Both the position numbers and the translations under genes were made by a program. Source: Candidatus Planktophila limnetica (GTDB taxonomy: Bacteria > Actinomycetota > Actinomycetes > Nanopelagicales > Nanopelagicaceae). Taken from it: 19,272 nt of DNA. The notes beneath the pieces are model-generated. The model was not told the DNA's origin and did not search any database. It saw nothing but the letters and a program-made list of their open reading frames with translations. The stretch is from the NCBI GenBank assembly GCA_029979485.1, contig JAPOHK010000007.1, positions 1 through 19,272 of the forward strand. The letters are read 5' to 3'. Positions within the stretch are counted from its first letter, which is position 1; each line of letters begins with the position of its first letter. Below are positions 18,346 through 19,272 of the stretch, piece after piece.

Positions 18346-19272
18346 TTAACTGCGAATTTGCCCAGAACCAGTAACTATCCAGGTAGTCGTGGTCATCGCT
18401 TCTAAGCCCATCGGCCCGCGTGCGTGCAGTTTCTGATTTGAGATTCCTATTTCAGCACCGAATCCCATCTGCTCTCCATCTGTAAAACGTGTAGATGTAT
18501 TCACCATTACAGCGGCACAATCCGAGTGGGCAATAAAACGATCTGAAACTTCACGAGATTCGGTGACGATTGCTTCTGTGTGCTTTGTTCCAAATTTAGC
18601 GATGTGATCAATAGCTTCGTCAACACTGTTTACAATTCCAACATTCATCTCTAGGACACCGTATTCAGTGCACCAATTTTCATCTGTTGCCAGAGTTGCT
18701 TCAATGTTGTTCTTGCCTGCAAAATCAAGAGTTTGCTTGTCGCAGTGAAGAATAACTCCCGCATCCTGAAGAGCCTTTAGTGCAATTGGCATAAACTTTT
18801 CAGCAACTTTGCTATGGACCAAGAGCGTTTCGGCGGCGTTGCACACACTTGGACGATGTGTCTTTGAATTAATAATGATTGGAAGCGCTATTGAAAGATC
18901 TGCAAATTCATCGACGTAGACATGACACACACCTGCGCCTGTTTCAATAGTTGGAACCGTTGCTTCGTCGACAACCATTCGAATAAGTGATGCACTTCCA
19001 CGGGGAATGACTAAATCCACAAGCCCGCGGGCATGTAAAAGAGCTTTAACGGTTGCGCGGTCATCTGATGGCACTAATTGAATAACTTCTGGAGATATTG
19101 AAGTTTTTGCAAGACCATCACGCATGACCTTAAGGAATGCGGCATTACTTGAAGCCGCAGATGATGAACCCCGTAATAACGCTGCATTTCCTGAAGCTAG
19201 CAAAATAACTGCGGCATCAACACTTACATTTGGTCTTGCTTCATACACCATGCCGACAACGCCGAATGGGAC
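18346..19272 (-). CDS. proA: Gamma-glutamyl phosphate reductase, C-terminal part (5' end beyond window)
   Basis: The minus strand is open from the window edge and reads VPFGVVGMVYEARPNVSVDA, a well-known ProA segment, so the frame enters from outside rather than starting at the internal ATG at 19251. About 308 residues are visible of a family length near 415; roughly the first 110 are missing. The aldehyde-dehydrogenase-type catalytic cysteine lies in HRPSVCNAAETLLVH, and the end GPMGLEAMTTTTWIVTGSGQ is typical. The enzyme reduces gamma-glutamyl phosphate to the semialdehyde with NADPH in proline synthesis. It lies 25 bases upstream of gatC on the same strand; they may share a transcript. No frameshift is seen. 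Confidence 0.96.
   Translation of the reverse strand, partial: VPFGVVGMVYEARPNVSVDAAVILLASGNAALLRGSSSAASSNAAFLKVMRDGLAKTSISPEVIQLVPSDDRATVKALLHARGLVDLVIPRGSASLIRMVVDEATVPTIETGAGVCHVYVDEFADLSIALPIIINSKTHRPSVCNAAETLLVHSKVAEKFMPIALKALQDAGVILHCDKQTLDFAGKNNIEATLATDENWCTEYGVLEMNVGIVNSVDEAIDHIAKFGTKHTEAIVTESREVSDRFIAHSDCAAVMVNTSTRFTDGEQMGFGAEIGISNQKLHARGPMGLEAMTTTTWIVTGSGQIRS

Overview
The window looks like a compact, gene-dense piece of an actinobacterial chromosome with unusually low GC for that phylum (mid-40s percent by eye). Protein sequences resemble actinobacterial families: the ilvB-ilvN-ilvC-serA-leuB order, an IlvE of the mycobacterial type, and rpsB-tsf-pyrH-frr. Intergenic gaps are tiny, several genes overlap by 1-8 bases, and two enzymes lack regulatory domains usual in the phylum. 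This fits a streamlined freshwater actinobacterium (acI / Nanopelagicales-like). The assignment is inference from sequence character, not a database match. There is no mobile element, CRISPR array, tRNA or rRNA.

Layout: nearly everything is on the minus strand, so transcription runs from right to left. From the right edge: proA (5' end beyond the window), gatC-gatA-gatB (the tRNA-dependent amidotransferase, with ATGA overlaps), then one plus-strand gene for a 14-helix DHA2-type MFS transporter. That gene is convergent with gatB and divergent from ilvD. Next come ilvD, a 215-base regulatory gap, and the run ilvB-ilvN-ilvC-serA-leuB-ilvE-cimA-xerC. After a 213-base gap with a perfect palindrome and a hairpin comes the translation/nucleotide cluster rpsB-tsf-pyrH-frr, with frr cut by the left edge.

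How the genes work together: CimA makes citramalate from pyruvate and acetyl-CoA. LeuB (with LeuCD encoded elsewhere) can carry this to 2-oxobutyrate. IlvBN, IlvC, IlvD and IlvE then build isoleucine and valine, and LeuB also serves leucine. SerA draws 3-phosphoglycerate into serine. The ilvB operon is preceded by a 12-residue leader peptide ending Phe-Val-Val-Val-Ile, a strong hairpin and an intrinsic terminator, which is a classical-looking attenuator.

The best second-look items are this attenuator with its apparently leaderless leader peptide; the loss of the C-terminal regulatory domains of both SerA and IlvN; a recurring TANNNT box exactly 6 bases before SD-less start codons (xerC, gatC, ilvD); and a perfect 21-base palindrome plus a separate hairpin upstream of rpsB. 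No wholly new multi-gene system was found; most of the window is core metabolism.
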